DNA from: Wuchereria bancrofti
Taxonomy: Eukaryota; Nematoda; Chromadorea; Rhabditida; Onchocercidae
NCBI GenBank assembly: GCA_005281725.1
Contig: SSBO01000003.1
Span: 8,912,479 to 8,976,478, forward strand
DNA: 64,000 nt
Direction: 5' to 3'
The position numbers and the translations under genes were made by a program. The notes beneath the pieces are model-generated. The model made no database searches. It saw only the letters and a list, made by a program, of their open reading frames with translations, and was not told the origin of the DNA. Shown piece after piece: positions 45,067 through 59,629 of the stretch; the first letter of the stretch is position 1, and each line of letters opens with the position of its first letter.

Positions 45067-48001
45067 TTTGAGGATAAGAAGCTTTTAAATAGTAATAGTT
45101 TAATTTTGGAAAAATATAAATGAAAAAAAAAAAAAAAGGACACTGGAAAGGAAATTGGTGTAGGAGAAGCGGAACAAAATGAAAAAAAAAAAAGTTAAGT
45201 GAGAATTTTTAAAGGATAAAGAAAGGATGGAAAGCATTTTGTAGAATAATTTTATAACAAAGAAAAAAATTTGAAAAAAAAAACGATTAAAAAGGTCAAA
45301 TTTGTTATGAAAGAAAGAAAAAGAAAAAAAGAATGTAAATTTTTATTTTTATGAGTGAAATTTTTATAAATGAAAATATAAGTGTTTGAAAAGTGATGAT
45401 ACGATAAGATGGAAGAAGAAGGAGAAAGAGCAATTAAATTGGTAACAATTTAAAATTTCTTTTTTCCACATTTCTTTTTTATTTTTCCTTCTTCTGAATT
45501 TTCTCCTTTTCATATATCGAAACTAACTTACTTATTTTAACCATATAATTATAATTTATATGCTTATTGAAAATGCATTCAACTAGAAGAATATAGCTGT
45601 GTAGGTAAATTTTTTCCTTTCATGTTAATTTCCGGAAAAGTAGTGAATTATATTATATTATATATTAAATGTAAATATTATTTGAAAAATTTACTCTTTA
45701 TGAATTATTGATAATTACAATAATATAAAAAAGAAGTTAAAGTCAATCATAAGATAGAAAAGAAATAATTAAAAATACTGCAATTTAATTTAATTTCACG
45801 TACAATGAATTCGTTTAATATAATGTAATGAAGAAAATTAATATCTAATTTCTATGCTTAACACCATATACTATCAGATAATATTAACGTTTGCTAATTT
45901 ACTTATGTTCCATAATTTATTATTACTTCCATTTTACTTTACATAATATATGTTAGTAATATCGATTTCTGTATTATAAATTATTTTCCAATAAGATAAA
46001 ATAATTTTAAAAGAATAAATGTTCCTTATTATACTGTTCGTATCAATTTTTGTTATATTTTATTATAAATAACGAAATTCAGAAAGTTTTAATAATTAAT
46101 GCGTTAAATAACTTGAAGTTGTTTACAGAAAAACCGTAATGACTTCATAATTTATTTACAGTAAGCCTAAGTATATTTTTGAACGATCGTGCTTAAACAT
46201 TTCTTAAAATATTTGTTGGTGCACTCACTATTAGCATTTCTGATATGTTTGCTGTGGTTTAAAAAATTTAAGAGAAATAATTAGCTGAAGCTGTAGGATA
46301 ACACTATTTTACACTGTAGGAAATTTGTACTGTAGGGAGGTCAGAATACGGTATATGATATTACTGTATTCATGGTTAACTGTATTAATTAGTCCACAGC
46401 ATATAATATGTTCATGATAGCATTATAAAAAATTCCTACGGTAAAAGCATATCAGAGCAATAATTTTATTTTAAAAAACACTAATAAAATGTGATAAACT
46501 ATCCTATTATTGCTGTTATCAATATAGAAGACAAAAAAAAAAATCACAAATAAGAAATAAATTAATAAAAAAAATGACGAATAAGAAATAAGTTAATCAT
46601 TTAAAATTAATAAGTGCAGATAGGTAAACAAAATAAGCAACCGTTAAAGTATTTATATTTAGTCTTCTTCAAAAAATTCTACTTATGTCCTTTTTGAAAA
46701 ATTTTTTCCAATAATATTATTTGTAGTATGTATTAATATTAAGCAGAAATTAAAAGTTTAAAACATGGAAAAAATGAGATTTCATCATTTCATCGTTGTT
46801 AACAAATTTGATATATGATTATCTTATGAATATTTAAATTAATATTTGTAATATTAAAATAATTAGATTATCAGTAAGAATTTACCAAGTTCATTATTTT
46901 CAAGAAAATGAAGGATTAAAAAAAGGAATGAATAAAAAATACGGGAAGGCAGAGAAAAACAAAACCAAATTGTTACTAAAAATATTTCATTATCAAAAAA
47001 AAAAAAATAAACAAATTAATAAATAAGAAATAAAATTCAAATTTAATATCAACAATCAGTTATGTGTAATTAACAATTGAAAATTTAACAATTTTAACTT
47101 GCATTCGTTATTAAAAAAGAATAGATGAAAATCCATGAAATAAAGTAAATGAAATTCTATTATTCGATCGACAATCTAATAAACAATTAATAGTCAGTTA
47201 GTGTTTTGCTGATAAAAATTCCTCTGCTATCAATCATTTGTTCAATATCATTAAACAAAGACAAATTCATCAACCACTTTGCAGTATAAATTGTCGTATG
47301 CTCAAGTTGCATTTTAAACTACTTTTAAAAAACAAAAAAAAATTTTTTCTGAAAAAAAAAAGAAAAAATTAACAATGGTAAAAGATTTTTGAAATGGAAA
47401 AAAAAGAAATATTTCAAATAACAAAATTCCTAATTGCTAATTTTTGCTTCATAAATAAATAATTTTTCATAAAAAACTACAGAAAGTGATAAAATGCTAT
47501 TAAAAGGATTGATTATCTTTGCATATCATAATTTTAGCATTATTTCGACAATTTCATATTATAATTTTAGCATTATTATTTCATCATTCCAAATCGATGA
47601 AAGAAATCTTAATTAAATAATATTTTAAAAAAGGAAGATAAAAAGGAAAACAAAAAAAGAAGCTTTTTTTACAAAAGAAAACACTTTTTTTTTGCCAGAA
47701 AATAACTTAAATACCATAATAGAATTTTATAATTTAATAATTTGATCGATCAAAGATGAAAAAATGATATAAAATCATTTTTCCAGTGGAATAAATTCCA
47801 AATGAAAATTTGAAAATGTTCACAGCAAATTTTTTCATCATTGTGCAAAAATTTTTAAATGAATTTAATATTAGGAGAAATGAGAGGAAAGAGAAACAAT
47901 GCTAATTTCTTTTTTTATGGTTGAATTTTTTTTAAATATTTCAAATTACATTTGCAAGAAGGTGAAGGAAACGAAACGAGAAAAAGGTGTGAGTGGAAAA
48001 G

Positions 48002-48029
48002 TGATTGATTGATTGATTGATTGATTGAC
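48002..48029. repeat. (GATT)7 microsatellite
   Basis: Uninterrupted 'gatt' units of about 28 bp. Confidence 0.95.
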
Positions 48030-49334
48030 TGAATGGGATGAAATTCTTTTGAAATGAAATTTTTAAAAATATGTAGAATAAGAGAGAAAAGGATAACGAA
48101 GATAAGATTAGGAAGCATAAAGATTGCAATTAAACTAAAGTTTATCAAATAGGTCTGCGCAACAATTTTAGTGTGTTGCATGGAGAAAAATTATATTATC
48201 CAATATGAAAGTTAATCAAATTTAATTCTATCTTTTTCCACTTCTTTGTCATAAAGTAACGAAATGTCAGAAATGTTTAAAAATTTTTGTGGTAAAATTC
48301 AATCAACTAAGAATGATTTTCTTTTTTTTTTTTGAACATTTTTTTTTCCATTATTTTTGATGAAAATGAAGAAAATAGTTTACAAAGTTTTCAGAAAATT
48401 AGGAAATGAATGAATAAATGAGGAAAAGAATAGTTTTCCCTATAATAATATAATTTAACAATGGTTAAATTTTCTGTTTCTCTTTTTTTTTTTTTGTTTG
48501 TTTTTAATGAAAACGAAAAGAATAAGTGAAAAAATCTGAAAATTATAATTTATCAATTAATATATTCATAATTGAATTGATCACTTAAAATGAAATATGC
48601 GTTGTAATTATTCGATTTTTCTATAATTTAACATTAATTTAAATATTTCACTCATTTGCATTCAAATCAAAAAGCTTTAAAAAAATTTTCCAAATTTTTG
48701 AAAATTGACATTTAAAATGATGTATATGAAATAGTTTAGCAAAATTCTCATTTGATTTCAAAAAATTTTTCATGATAAAAGTTAAATTGTATAATTTTTA
48801 CATAATAAAATGTAATTCTTTTTATGTTTGAAAATGAAACAGTGAAAAATTCGGAATAATTTGATAACATTCTCTTTGCAATGCAACATTATAATGCTAA
48901 ACACATATTCAATAAGTATGGCTAATTTAATTACATTTGTTTACATTTGTTGTAAAAAGGTTCTGCCTTATTTGCTTAAATCATGCAAATTACGTCAAAT
49001 TCATAGTAAATTACGTGAAATTTATGCAAATTACGTGAAATTTATGTAAATCAATCAGAAAATGATAGTGTAATTTGTTATCTTTTCAAAACAAAACAAA
49101 ATAAAACAAAAAGATAACAAATGTAAAGAATTATACTTACTCCCTCATTCTCTCTTTTTTTTTTCGAAAATAAGAAAGTAAAAAGGAGGTGAGAAAGAAA
49201 AAGAAGAGTAAAGGGATAAGATAAAAAGAAAAGTGAAGGAGAAATTGACAATGAATGATTGCTGAATTGATGATTTGTTGATTTTTGAAAAGTGAAATAA
49301 AAAATTAGGTACATTAAGCATATGTGCTTCTACC

Positions 49335-49425
49335 TCTTCAATTATACTCATTTCTTCATTCTCTCTTTCTTTCTCTATCTCTCTTTGATCCTCTCTCTCT
49401 CTCTTTCTCTGTCCTTTTGCCATCA
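49335..49425. repeat. CT-rich tract
   Basis: 'ctctctttctttctctatctc' and similar runs; the frames on either strand are low-complexity artefacts. Confidence 0.85.
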
Positions 49426-49452
49426 CTTACAAACAAATTTCATTTTATCATC

Positions 49453-49836
49453 AAAATATTTTTATTCTTTTTTCAAAGATATATTATTAAAATGAAGAGA
49501 AAAAGTGGCAAGATAGAATTTCACACTATTTCTTTTTTTTTTTTTTCTTTTTCATTTTTTTAGTTCAAATTTTTTTATTCTTAAAATGGATTTATCTGAA
49601 TCAATGAAAAAGGAAATATTTAAAAGAAATTTAATTTGTNNNNNNNNNNAAAATATTTTTATTCTTTTTTCAAAGATATATTATTAAAATGAAGAGAAAA
49701 AGTGGCAAGATAGAATTTCACACTATTTCTTTTTTTTTTTTTTCTTTTTCATTTTTTTAGTTCAAATTTTTTTATTCTTAAAATGGATTTATCTGAATCA
49801 ATGAAAAAGGAAATATTTAAAAGAAATTTAATTTGT
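49453..49836. other. 187-bp duplication around a 10-N gap (assembly overlap)
   Basis: 49453-49639 and 49650-49836 appear identical, with N at 49640-49649. Confidence 0.9.
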
Positions 49837-52800
49837 TTAATTTTAAGTTAAATTTTAGCAAATACTTTATGATAATATGATATTATAAATACTGAATTCA
49901 ATTAGCGTTTTTTTTTTTGTTAAAAATATATGTTCTTTTTTTAAAAAATGAATTAGATTTTAAATCAAACTTTTCTTCAGTGTTGAAATATTTTAATGAT
50001 AATCCATTCAAAATTATTAGTAACAATAGTTATAAAGTTCATTCCATTTGTATTTATTTTTTTTTTTTTCACAGCAAAAATAACATTCTTACTTGAGTAA
50101 ATAAAAATTAGTAACTGAAATTGCATTATAATATAATAATTAATTTGAAATTGTACATATACATAAATTCTTATTTAATAACAATAATAATAATAATAAA
50201 ATTACGTATTTACCGCTTTTTCTTGAATAAAAATTAATTATTATTAAATAGCATTTATCATTATTATTATTAAATTTGTGTATAATTTCAAATTAATAAT
50301 AATTATTATTAAATAAGAATTTGTGTATGTATTTCAAATTCCGATAAAAGAAGACGAAAGATAACAATAAATTTATGGCTTAAAGTATAATAAATCAAAG
50401 TATATGTATCATTATTAAGATTCAAAATTTATAATAATTGATGTTGTTTACAACAATCGTTCAGCTAATTGCCAAATATGATAAATAGAAAATTTGTATA
50501 TTTCAAAGCTTTAAGCTAAAAAAAAAAATGAAGCTAATAATAACTACATTTTATATTATAATAGCAATTATATAACTATATTTTAGCTAGTAGTAAATAA
50601 TATTTTATTCGCCATTGAAATTAAAAATTTTCCTCGAATTAATTAAGCTTCGAATTTTAGTAAATAAATTTCAACTTTTGAAAAGGAAAAAATAATTCAA
50701 TAATTTAGTGAGAAATCATTTATCTTTTCACATTTATTTTGCACTTTACTTTTTCATCGTCTTTTACTTTTTTTTTTTTTTTTTGTTAATGGAATTTTTA
50801 AAAGAAATGAGAAAAATTATTGAATTGAATTAATTGGAACTATCTACATATTTAGGAGGATTTAAGAGACAATTAAAATGCGACGTCGAATGAGAAAGCA
50901 AATATGAAATGAATGAAAGAAGAAAAATAAAACTTAGAAAGAAAGCCTAGGCTCTAAATATTTGAGCCTAGGGGTAAATTATATTAATAACAATGAATTG
51001 ATTAATAGTATGAATGAATAATATTAATAAACCATTAGAATATTATATAAGATATAATTAAAAATTATAGTCAAATATTATTGGAATAAAGATTTGAAAA
51101 GTAAAAATGTATTAATTAGTAAAAATATTAAAGAAAAAAAAAGCAAAAATAACATATTTAAATAATTATTTCTCTTTTTTTTTTTGCTTCAATTATTTTT
51201 ATCACATTAAAAAATTGATAACGAATAAAAATTTTGTAAAAAAAATATTTAATAAACAAAAAGAATTCCTTTTTTTTTTTGTTATTTTTTTTGTTAGAAA
51301 TAAATATGGAATTAATAGATGAAAAAAAAAACGAAAACATAAGAAGTGCAAGCGATAAATAAATATTTAATATCAAAACTAGCATATAACTTCCTTTTTT
51401 TTGAAAATATTTAACTGATAACAAAATTTTCAGTAATACTTAATCCACTAAAAAAATTTTTAGCATTATTTGTTAACAAAAATAAAAGTATTAAAAACAA
51501 GAAAAAGAAAAATTATCATTTTTATATTATTTTAGTGTAAACTAAAAATCTTAAATATTTTCCTAATATAAAATTGCAACAATGAATAATAATAGCTCAA
51601 TTAAGAATATAAAAATAATTTGGTAATATGAAATTTTTAAAATGATCATTGCAATTAAAAGTAAAATTTTAATCCAAAGAAAACAAAAAAACAATTTTTT
51701 ATAGTAAAAAGCCAAAAAAAAAAAATTGGAAAAAAAACGAAAAAAGAAAATAAAAGAAATTATTCTTGGTAAACATTTCAAAGTTTTTTTTTGAGCACTT
51801 AAAAATTTTGCATTTCGAAAAATACTTCGATTAAGAGAAATTCTCAAGAGTATGCTATTTTGATACTGATTTCAGACTTTTTAAAAAAAAAAAATTTTTT
51901 TTTTAGTAAGTGAAGTGAGTGGTAGGCATTATTTTCAGTTTTGTTAGAAAAGAAACTGCCTTAAGAATATTCATGAAAAGTTTTAATTATACTTAAAACA
52001 AAGTACTTATAAGAGTGCTCCATTTGAAAACAGAGAGAGGGAGAGAGACAGAGAGACAGGAAGAGAGGAAACAAAGAAAGAAAAGCAAAATTTTAAAGCA
52101 ATCACAAGGAATACACTTTTGTGAATAATTTTTCAGTGAAAAAAAAAAAAAATCAAAGATTACTACGATAAAATTAATTTTTTCATTTGCAACATATCAT
52201 TTATGATTGTTACTCGAATTAGAATCAAATATCAATTAATAAAACTTAAAATATTTCAACAAATTTTGAATATCATAAATAATATAAATTTATTGCTGTG
52301 AAATAGTTCAAGTAAGATTAATTTTATATTTCTTTTCGTTTTGCTTTCTTTTTCCAAATTTATTTGTTTATTTACTTATTTTTTCTTTGATTTAATTAAA
52401 GATCAAAATGATAAGTGAGAAAATGATTGAATAGTTTTAACTATTTATATCAAATATATAATATCAAGAGAGAGAAAGAGAGAGAAAAAGATTGCACAAA
52501 GAGGGAGAAAGAGATTATTTACCTTTCATATTTCGCCTAGTTTCAGTATGAGTTTGGTAACCTTTGCTCATTTGAAATTTATTTTTATTTCTTATTGGAT
52601 AGAAAATTTGATATTAAGGCATAAAGTTATTAAAAAGCAGAAAAATATTTTTTAGAAAACAAAATTAAATTATAATATTTTGTTATACTATTTTTAATAC
52701 GAAAAAATTGAATACATTTATTAATGGATGTTTGATGTATAAATATGCCTTAAGGCATATGCCTTGTTTATACATTTCTAAAATCTTACCAACTAAATAT

Positions 52801-54100
52801 TTTATTAATAAAATGATATTGATAATAAATATTTATTAAAGTAAACAAAATCTATTAAATTTTCATCCTAATGACATTTTAATCTTATAATTATTATATT
52901 AATGTATGAAGGAAAATAATATCTTGCATTCCTTTATATTTATGTGAATCGTTTTTCCCCTTTTAGATCTATCTTGATAAATAAATTTGAAAAATTAATT
53001 AAAAATTATACAATTATATCAAAAGCATTTAAAATTATATATACATAATCCTAATTATGATAAATGCGATAAATACGACAAAAATATTTCAAAGCTAAAG
53101 ACTTAATGGTATTTCAAATTCAACTTCTTACCGAATACTAAATAAATTTATTGCCTATTTTATCATATGATAAATCTTATTTCATTAAGAACCTCAATTA
53201 AATGATTTACTTGTTTACTTAAAAACTGCAAAAGCATACTATTTTGAAAGATAAAAATAAAATCTGTCTGAAAATTAATTGGCAAAGAAAATGACAAATT
53301 TTGATGAAAAGTAATCAAAATTTTTTCTTTCATTGAATAGCTTTTGATGGTTAATTTAATGACTAATTTATTAATTCAATCTTAATTAGTAGTCCTCGTA
53401 TGATTATGAATGAGTTTGTAACAAATTTAAAATTACTTAAATTGCTATATTAGTTGCATAAGAGCTTTCTTATAAAACGATTTAATCTTTGACACATATT
53501 TACTAATAATTACAAATTAATTAAGCATGCAAATATCTTAATTTTTAATCAAATCCTGCAATGAGCTGATAATTTCATCTCATTAACGATATATGTAATG
53601 AAAAAAAAAACAGATTTAAATATTGAAGTTGTCAATTTGTTTCAAAATTTTACATTTTAATAATTTCAAAGATTTTGTTAAATTAAAAATTTGAAAGTTT
53701 TGGAAATTCTCATGCATAACAGCAAATCGATAAATAAAGATAATAAAAAAAAAAAAACGAAATCCACATATCTTCATTAATTATCTGCTTTTTCTTTCAT
53801 TTAATTCCTTTAAATTAAAATTTTTGATATTTGTAATAATACTAAATTCAAATATGTCATTTAGTGACAACCAATTTAAATAGATCAGTAAATCAATCAT
53901 TTAATGAAATTGCTATATTTCTCACATTCTTTCGTCTAATTTTTTCAGCCGTAATACTTTTTTGTATAATTTTAAAACTGTAATATTTTTTATGAAAATT
54001 TTCAATCATATTTCTTTGTCCTTTCCGTCCTTTTACATTTTCAATCCATCTTACAGCTTTCAAAATCATTTTTTTTCTTTTCTTCATCTGATGGTTTAAT
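49837..54100. other. Gene-free AT-rich region
   Basis: No gene supported. GA-rich runs at 52030-52080 and 52468-52515, a small hairpin at 50946-50972, and many homopolymer tracts. A minus frame at 53893-54087 is K/R-rich with no recognised motif. Confidence 0.45.
50946..50972. repeat. 9-bp perfect inverted repeat
   Basis: Arms 'cctaggctc' and 'gagcctagg' flank the loop 'taaatattt'. It is GC-rich against its surroundings. Confidence 0.9.
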
Positions 54101-54107
54101 TACTTGG

Positions 54108-54165
54108 CAAAGTATACTGTAGTAATACTACTACAGTAATACTACTGTATCAAATTACAGTTCAT
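54108..54165. repeat. TACTGTA-type palindromic cluster
   Basis: 'ctgtagta' 'atac' 'tactacag' forms a perfect 8-bp-arm hairpin, followed by further 'tactactgta' and 'ttacagt' words. Similar motifs occur at 10048, 19360-19418 and 46260-46400, suggesting remnants of one small repeat family. Confidence 0.6.
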
Positions 54166-57100
54166 CTCACTTCTTATTTCTTACTGTCTCCTTGCTTTCT
54201 TTTTTGATACTTTTTATTATTGTTATTGTATGCTATATCCAATTTCATTTTTGCCAATTGTTCATTTAATTATGCTAATATTTTAAAATAAATTATATTA
54301 TTTTTTTGTGTTTTTATCAGTAATTTCAGCGTTTTATTTTGATTTCGTATTTTTGACACTTTTTAAAATCATTTCAAATAATTGATTGCTTTTTTTGCTC
54401 GATTTTTAATTTTGAATGTAAATATTTTGATTATTTTTTATTTTCGAATTTGTTGACTTTTATTATGCTATAAAATGTGAAAGACAAGCTTGTTTACATG
54501 TTTGCAAATTGCATATTAATTTTATTTACTGTAAAAATTCTATTAAAAATTTAGACTGTTTTCCTAATCTTTTTGTTTTCATTGAATGAATATGGATTTT
54601 TTGTAGCGCTTTTTCCATTTTTGTTATAAATAGTATAACTGTCAGATAATTTAAATTTTTTAATTTCAAAACTCAATTTTGCAAATACATTTTTTACTAA
54701 GTCCTCTGTGTTAATTGTGAAAAAGTTTCTTCCACTTGTTTATGTGAATGTTTCATTTTTTCTTCTCTTTTTCAGCTCTTATTTCTAATTTTTTTTTTCA
54801 GTTTTAGCATTTTTAACGAAATCTTTCTGTTCTTTTCAATTTTACTTCTATTGTTTTCTTTCTTTTTTAATTCTAGATTGAATTCGTTTTTGAAAACGTT
54901 CGCAGCTATTATTTCTAGGCTTTTCACAAAATAATTGTTACTAATTATAGATGCGATGTTTCATCCTAATTTTTTAATTCTTTTAAATTGTTTTCCGACA
55001 TGCTAGAAATTATCGAATTTTACATCATTTGTTAAATTTTTGTAAAAATTGCTTCTTCTTTACTTTTGATAATTTTTTTTATTCTTTGTAGCTTCTGTAA
55101 AGTATTATTTAGATTTTTAGTTTATCTATTAGATTATATCAATAATTTGCATTGCATTTTTCTACCATTAATTTTCATTGTAATTCATTAATCGTTTTTT
55201 TTAAATTTAATATTTAGTTTTGGTTTATTTCTCAATTTTACTTCTTGATTACTTATAAATGCTCTCAAATTTTTTTTTTTTTATTATTAATTAGGAAAAC
55301 TTTTCATGAATACTTCAAAATGAATCAAAAATTGTAACAAAAATTTCTGCAACTCCTCTGAAATAAATTATAAATCATAGCAAAACTTTTCCATACTTAT
55401 TTTATTTAAAAATAAATTTCATTTACTTTTTTTGTGATTGTTTTAGAATAAAATAATTTTGTTAAAAAAAATATGTTGAATTGATGGTAAACATATTAAT
55501 TCATTCATTTTATTCATTCCTTATGAAAACAAATTCCTTCTTTTTCCAAATCATTCAAAGAAAAAATTTTTTGTAGTTATTTTTTTCTTTTTTCGATATC
55601 CAAGAAAATATTAAAGTAAAATTATAACAATTAAAATGGCGGTATTGTCATGATCAGCTACAAACTATTCGGAATTATTATTGTTATTGTTAGTAGATCA
55701 AATTTTGTCGAAATATCTCGAAGATATTATCGGATTTGCAAAGTTATTGCCGGATTAGCAATAATATTAAATCGGTTTTTGGAATAATTGTAAATGAATG
55801 AATATCAGACTTATCAGTTTCACATAGTTACTTATCATCTTTGCTAAATATTATAAAATAATTACAAATTTTTTGTGGCAAAATATTATTAATGTTGATA
55901 TGATTAAAAATAAATGAATAAATAAAAATATTTTAGCCACTTATTGAAAAAGGTTGTTATTTGATAATTTGAAAATTATCATTCATAAGAAAAAAGATAA
56001 TAATTTAAGAGAATTTTATTTTTTGACAGCCTTTTTTTTAATAGAAATTACTTATGTTAGGGTAACATTTATTACTATATGGAAAAAAAAATAATAAATT
56101 GTAATAATTATCTTTTAAAATAATTAGATTGAACTTGTGAACATTGGAACTAATTGAAATATCTTAAATGATTATAATTTTAAAAAAAGACTTAATTGTT
56201 AACTGAAAAGAAATAAAAGTCATTTTCAGTGCTTAAAAAAAATGTTAATTTTTTGTAACATTTTTACTCTTTCTGTTAACAAAATTATAAGATGTATGAT
56301 TAACAGTAAATAAATAATAATGAGTTATCATAATTTTATGCTTTTTTTTTTTGGGTTTTCATAAATTTTCATCGTTTCATCAATTATTTAATTAAAATTA
56401 AACAAACCAAACCACAAGTTCCGTTATCATTAGAACACTAATTTATGATTTTGAAGAGAAATGTAAATTATTTTGTAATACAATATATATTTCCAATAAG
56501 AATTGTATTAAAATTATTGAAATTAAAAATGAAAATTAAAGCTTTTCTAATTCCTTATTCGTTCACATTCTTTTCATTCCTTTATCACAATTCAAATAAT
56601 TATCCAATTTTAATCACACAATAATTCATAACCTATTTTTGCACGAATGTCTTTTTGAAATATAATCATCCTTTATTAATCTAATTAATTTCATTTTGGG
56701 AATGATGAATAACAATTTCTTAAAGAAAAATTTTAATTTAAAGAATTTTAAAGAAGAAATTTGAAGAACGAAACAAAAATGTACATATAGCGTGATAAGT
56801 AATAAATAACAAAATGTGATAAACAAGTTGTAAATGATATGATAAAATAAAATAATGAATTAATACTATAAAATTAAACTTACAGGAGAAAACAAATAGG
56901 GAAAATATTTAAAATATTATAGTGAATATTTCAAAATTCGGATGATTTCTGCATTTTGCAATGAAAGTTTTTCTTATCAGTGCCATTTTTGTGTTTTTAG
57001 GTGCTAAATATAAGTGATAAGCAATTGTACTTTTTATCACATTACTTCAATAATAATCACTCCTAAAAAATTTCGATGATTACTTCATTTTGTAAGGTTA

Positions 57101-59610
57101 CCAGATGATTAAGTAAAGTTTTGAAAATTCATTTTCAAAGTTTTAAAAAAACCCAAATTTTAAATAAAAAGAGGAATATTTTATCATTTAAGAAGGAGTA
57201 AAATGTTAATAAATGATAACAAGTTAAAAGTGGCATGAAAGTAACATTAAATTATGAAAAAAATCCAGTAGAAAGCTCAAAATTTAATGATCTGATAAGC
57301 GATCTCTGATCGATGAAATTTGATTGATCGACAAAAATTTCACGATCAAATAATCTTCTATTGAATGCATTTTACGATCAGTAAAAACTTGCAAAATTAA
57401 GTGATCTACGGAATAAATTAGTTCCCTGATCGAATTCATATTTGTCAAATTCCATAAAGAAAACTAATATTGTTTACAATGTTTCATAAACAATGCAAAT
57501 ATATCGCAGTGATAATTTAACAATTGGCAATTGCTTACTTTAGGTGTATATATGCTATCTGGAAAAGCGGAAATGTCGCAGACACTAAACTACTATGGAT
57601 CAAAGATTGATACTTTTAGAAATTATCAAATGATTATTATCACTTAAAATTTTTTATAACTAATTCTTTACGAAGAACATTTATAAAATTGTATTTTTGA
57701 AAAATAAATTATTACTAAAAATATGTGAGGAGTTAAGCATGATCTATGATTGTTATCAAGTAGAATCTATTAGTAATTAAAACTTACTTTTGATTTCAAT
57801 GAAAAAAAAAATAAGTAAATTGCTTTATTGTGCGTTACTCTAAAATTTGTAAACAAAATTTTGAAAGTTAAAAAAAGAATTATTCCACTTCTTTTTTTAA
57901 TTTCGGCAACGAGGGACCAATCTTAATATTTGTTAGCCAATCTTAATTCACTGATATTACAATTTTATCAATTTAAATATTTTAATAATTTGAAATGTAT
58001 TAATTAATTATTTCAAAAAACAGGAAAATAAACTATTTAAAAATTTTGTAGAATTGGATGTTTCGTAATTTTCTAAAATAGATTATTTTGTAAATTTGTA
58101 AACTTAAAAATTACACATTCATAAAGTTAAACAAAATTTTTGAAAAACAAAGTTAAATCATATTACATTGTTATAATTTATCATTTCATATATTAAAATT
58201 TTATCATTTGATATATTAAATTATCCGGAAATAAAAATAATAAAATTCCATCTGGAAATTTTCGAAAACGGAGCTTTTTTTAATGGATAGAGCTATTTCC
58301 ATTATACTATTATTATTTTTATGCAAAAAATCAATTAATCAGTAATTGTTTACATAATATTAGCTTATGATCTTTTTTCATTTATAATTTATCTTTTTAT
58401 TCTTTTAACAAATTTTAATTCAAGATTTATTTTTTCTAATTTTGAATTAAAATTCTCAATTGAAGTACTCAAAAAAAAAAGTAAATTTTATCGATATTAA
58501 AAGGTGACTGGAACAATCGAAATGCCTTTATTAATAATAAAGCAATATATTGAATCAAAAAAAAAAAAAAAAATTTTGTGTAACTTTGACAAATTCAAGA
58601 AAATTTTTGATAAAGTTATTGGTTTTTTTTTTGATATTTTTAAATATGACACAATTGTTTGCAATTTATTTCATTTAATTTGCTCTCTTTTAAATTAAAC
58701 ATTTTTTTATTTGAATAAAAGAAACAATTTGTTTTTTCTCTTTTTTTTTTTGCGTATATAATCATTCAATTTAAACTTTATTTTCGTTTCAATTAAAAAT
58801 GTTTTAACACAAATTTTGTCAATTATTTTAAGTCATTTTTCAAGTATTTGTTGTTGCTAAATAATTTCTTTGTCAAATTACATTTGATTATTTTAAAATA
58901 ATTTTTTATCACTGTTGATTTTTAAATAATTGTTACAGGTCAAATTATTGGTCTTATTTGTTATTTAATTGAAAATGATTAGAAAGTAATTAATTTTATT
59001 CTTTTTTTTTTTGCTCCTTTTAAAATAATAATTGTTATTTGAAATATTAAACAATTAATTACACATTTTATTTGCATATGATAATGTTATGTAATTCATC
59101 GAAAGCTTCATTTACTATGCAAATAACGTTTTTTTTTTTTTTTTTTTATTGACATATTTTACACTCTATTTGCTTTTTTCTTTTATTTTTTTTAATTACT
59201 ATAAGATTGTCAACATAAAATGATAAATGTCATTTAAGTCATATTTGCTAGACAAAAATTGATATAATATAGTAGCATGAAAAGCAATCAACAAAAAATT
59301 TTATTTATTTTTATTTGCTTCTAAAATTAATTTATCACTATAATAAATTATATTAAAAAAATAAACTATATTTGGTAAAAATTAATAAAAAAAAATGTAA
59401 TAATTAAAAAGACATTATCATTTTTTCGTTTTTTTTTTAAAAAAAGCTAATATTTTGTTATCACATAAATTAGCAGCATTAAAAATGAAAAAAAAAAAAA
59501 AAAAACGGATCAGTAATCAAATTGGCTAAATATGCAATGTGAGACATTAAAAAAAAAAAAGACATTTTTTAAATCAACAAAAATTGGGACACATATGAAT
59601 GACTAAAACT
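54166..59610. other. Gene-free AT-rich region
   Basis: No supported gene. A 45-codon frame at 55650-55787 sits in a slightly richer patch. 57290-57430 is unusually dense in GATC, including a near-palindrome around 57316-57345. Confidence 0.45.
55650..55787 (+). other. Small open frame, 45 codons, coding status doubtful
   Basis: The ATG frame begins MISYKLFGIIIVIVSR, then contains a basic patch (SRRYYR) and a hydrophobic stretch (VIAGLAIIL) before TAA. It has less extreme composition than nearby frames but no splice context and no family I know. Confidence 0.15.
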
Positions 59611-59629
59611 AAAACAAAAAAAAAAAAAA

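Larger units (their letters stand above)
44328..49452. other. Gene-free AT-rich region
   Basis: About 5 kb with no supported gene. It contains a 33-bp duplication (45008-45066, 'taattcgttgga(a/c)'-type units), scattered TACTGTA/TACGGTA motifs near 46,260-46,400, a (GATT)n run and a CT-rich tract. Confidence 0.45.

Noticed and set aside
47915..48181. 88-codon minus-strand frame containing SINQSINQS
   Set aside because: The repeat peptide is the translation of the (GATT)n microsatellite.
53893..54087. Minus-strand 64-codon basic frame
   Set aside because: K/R/I/N-rich as expected for this composition; no conserved motif or splice partners.
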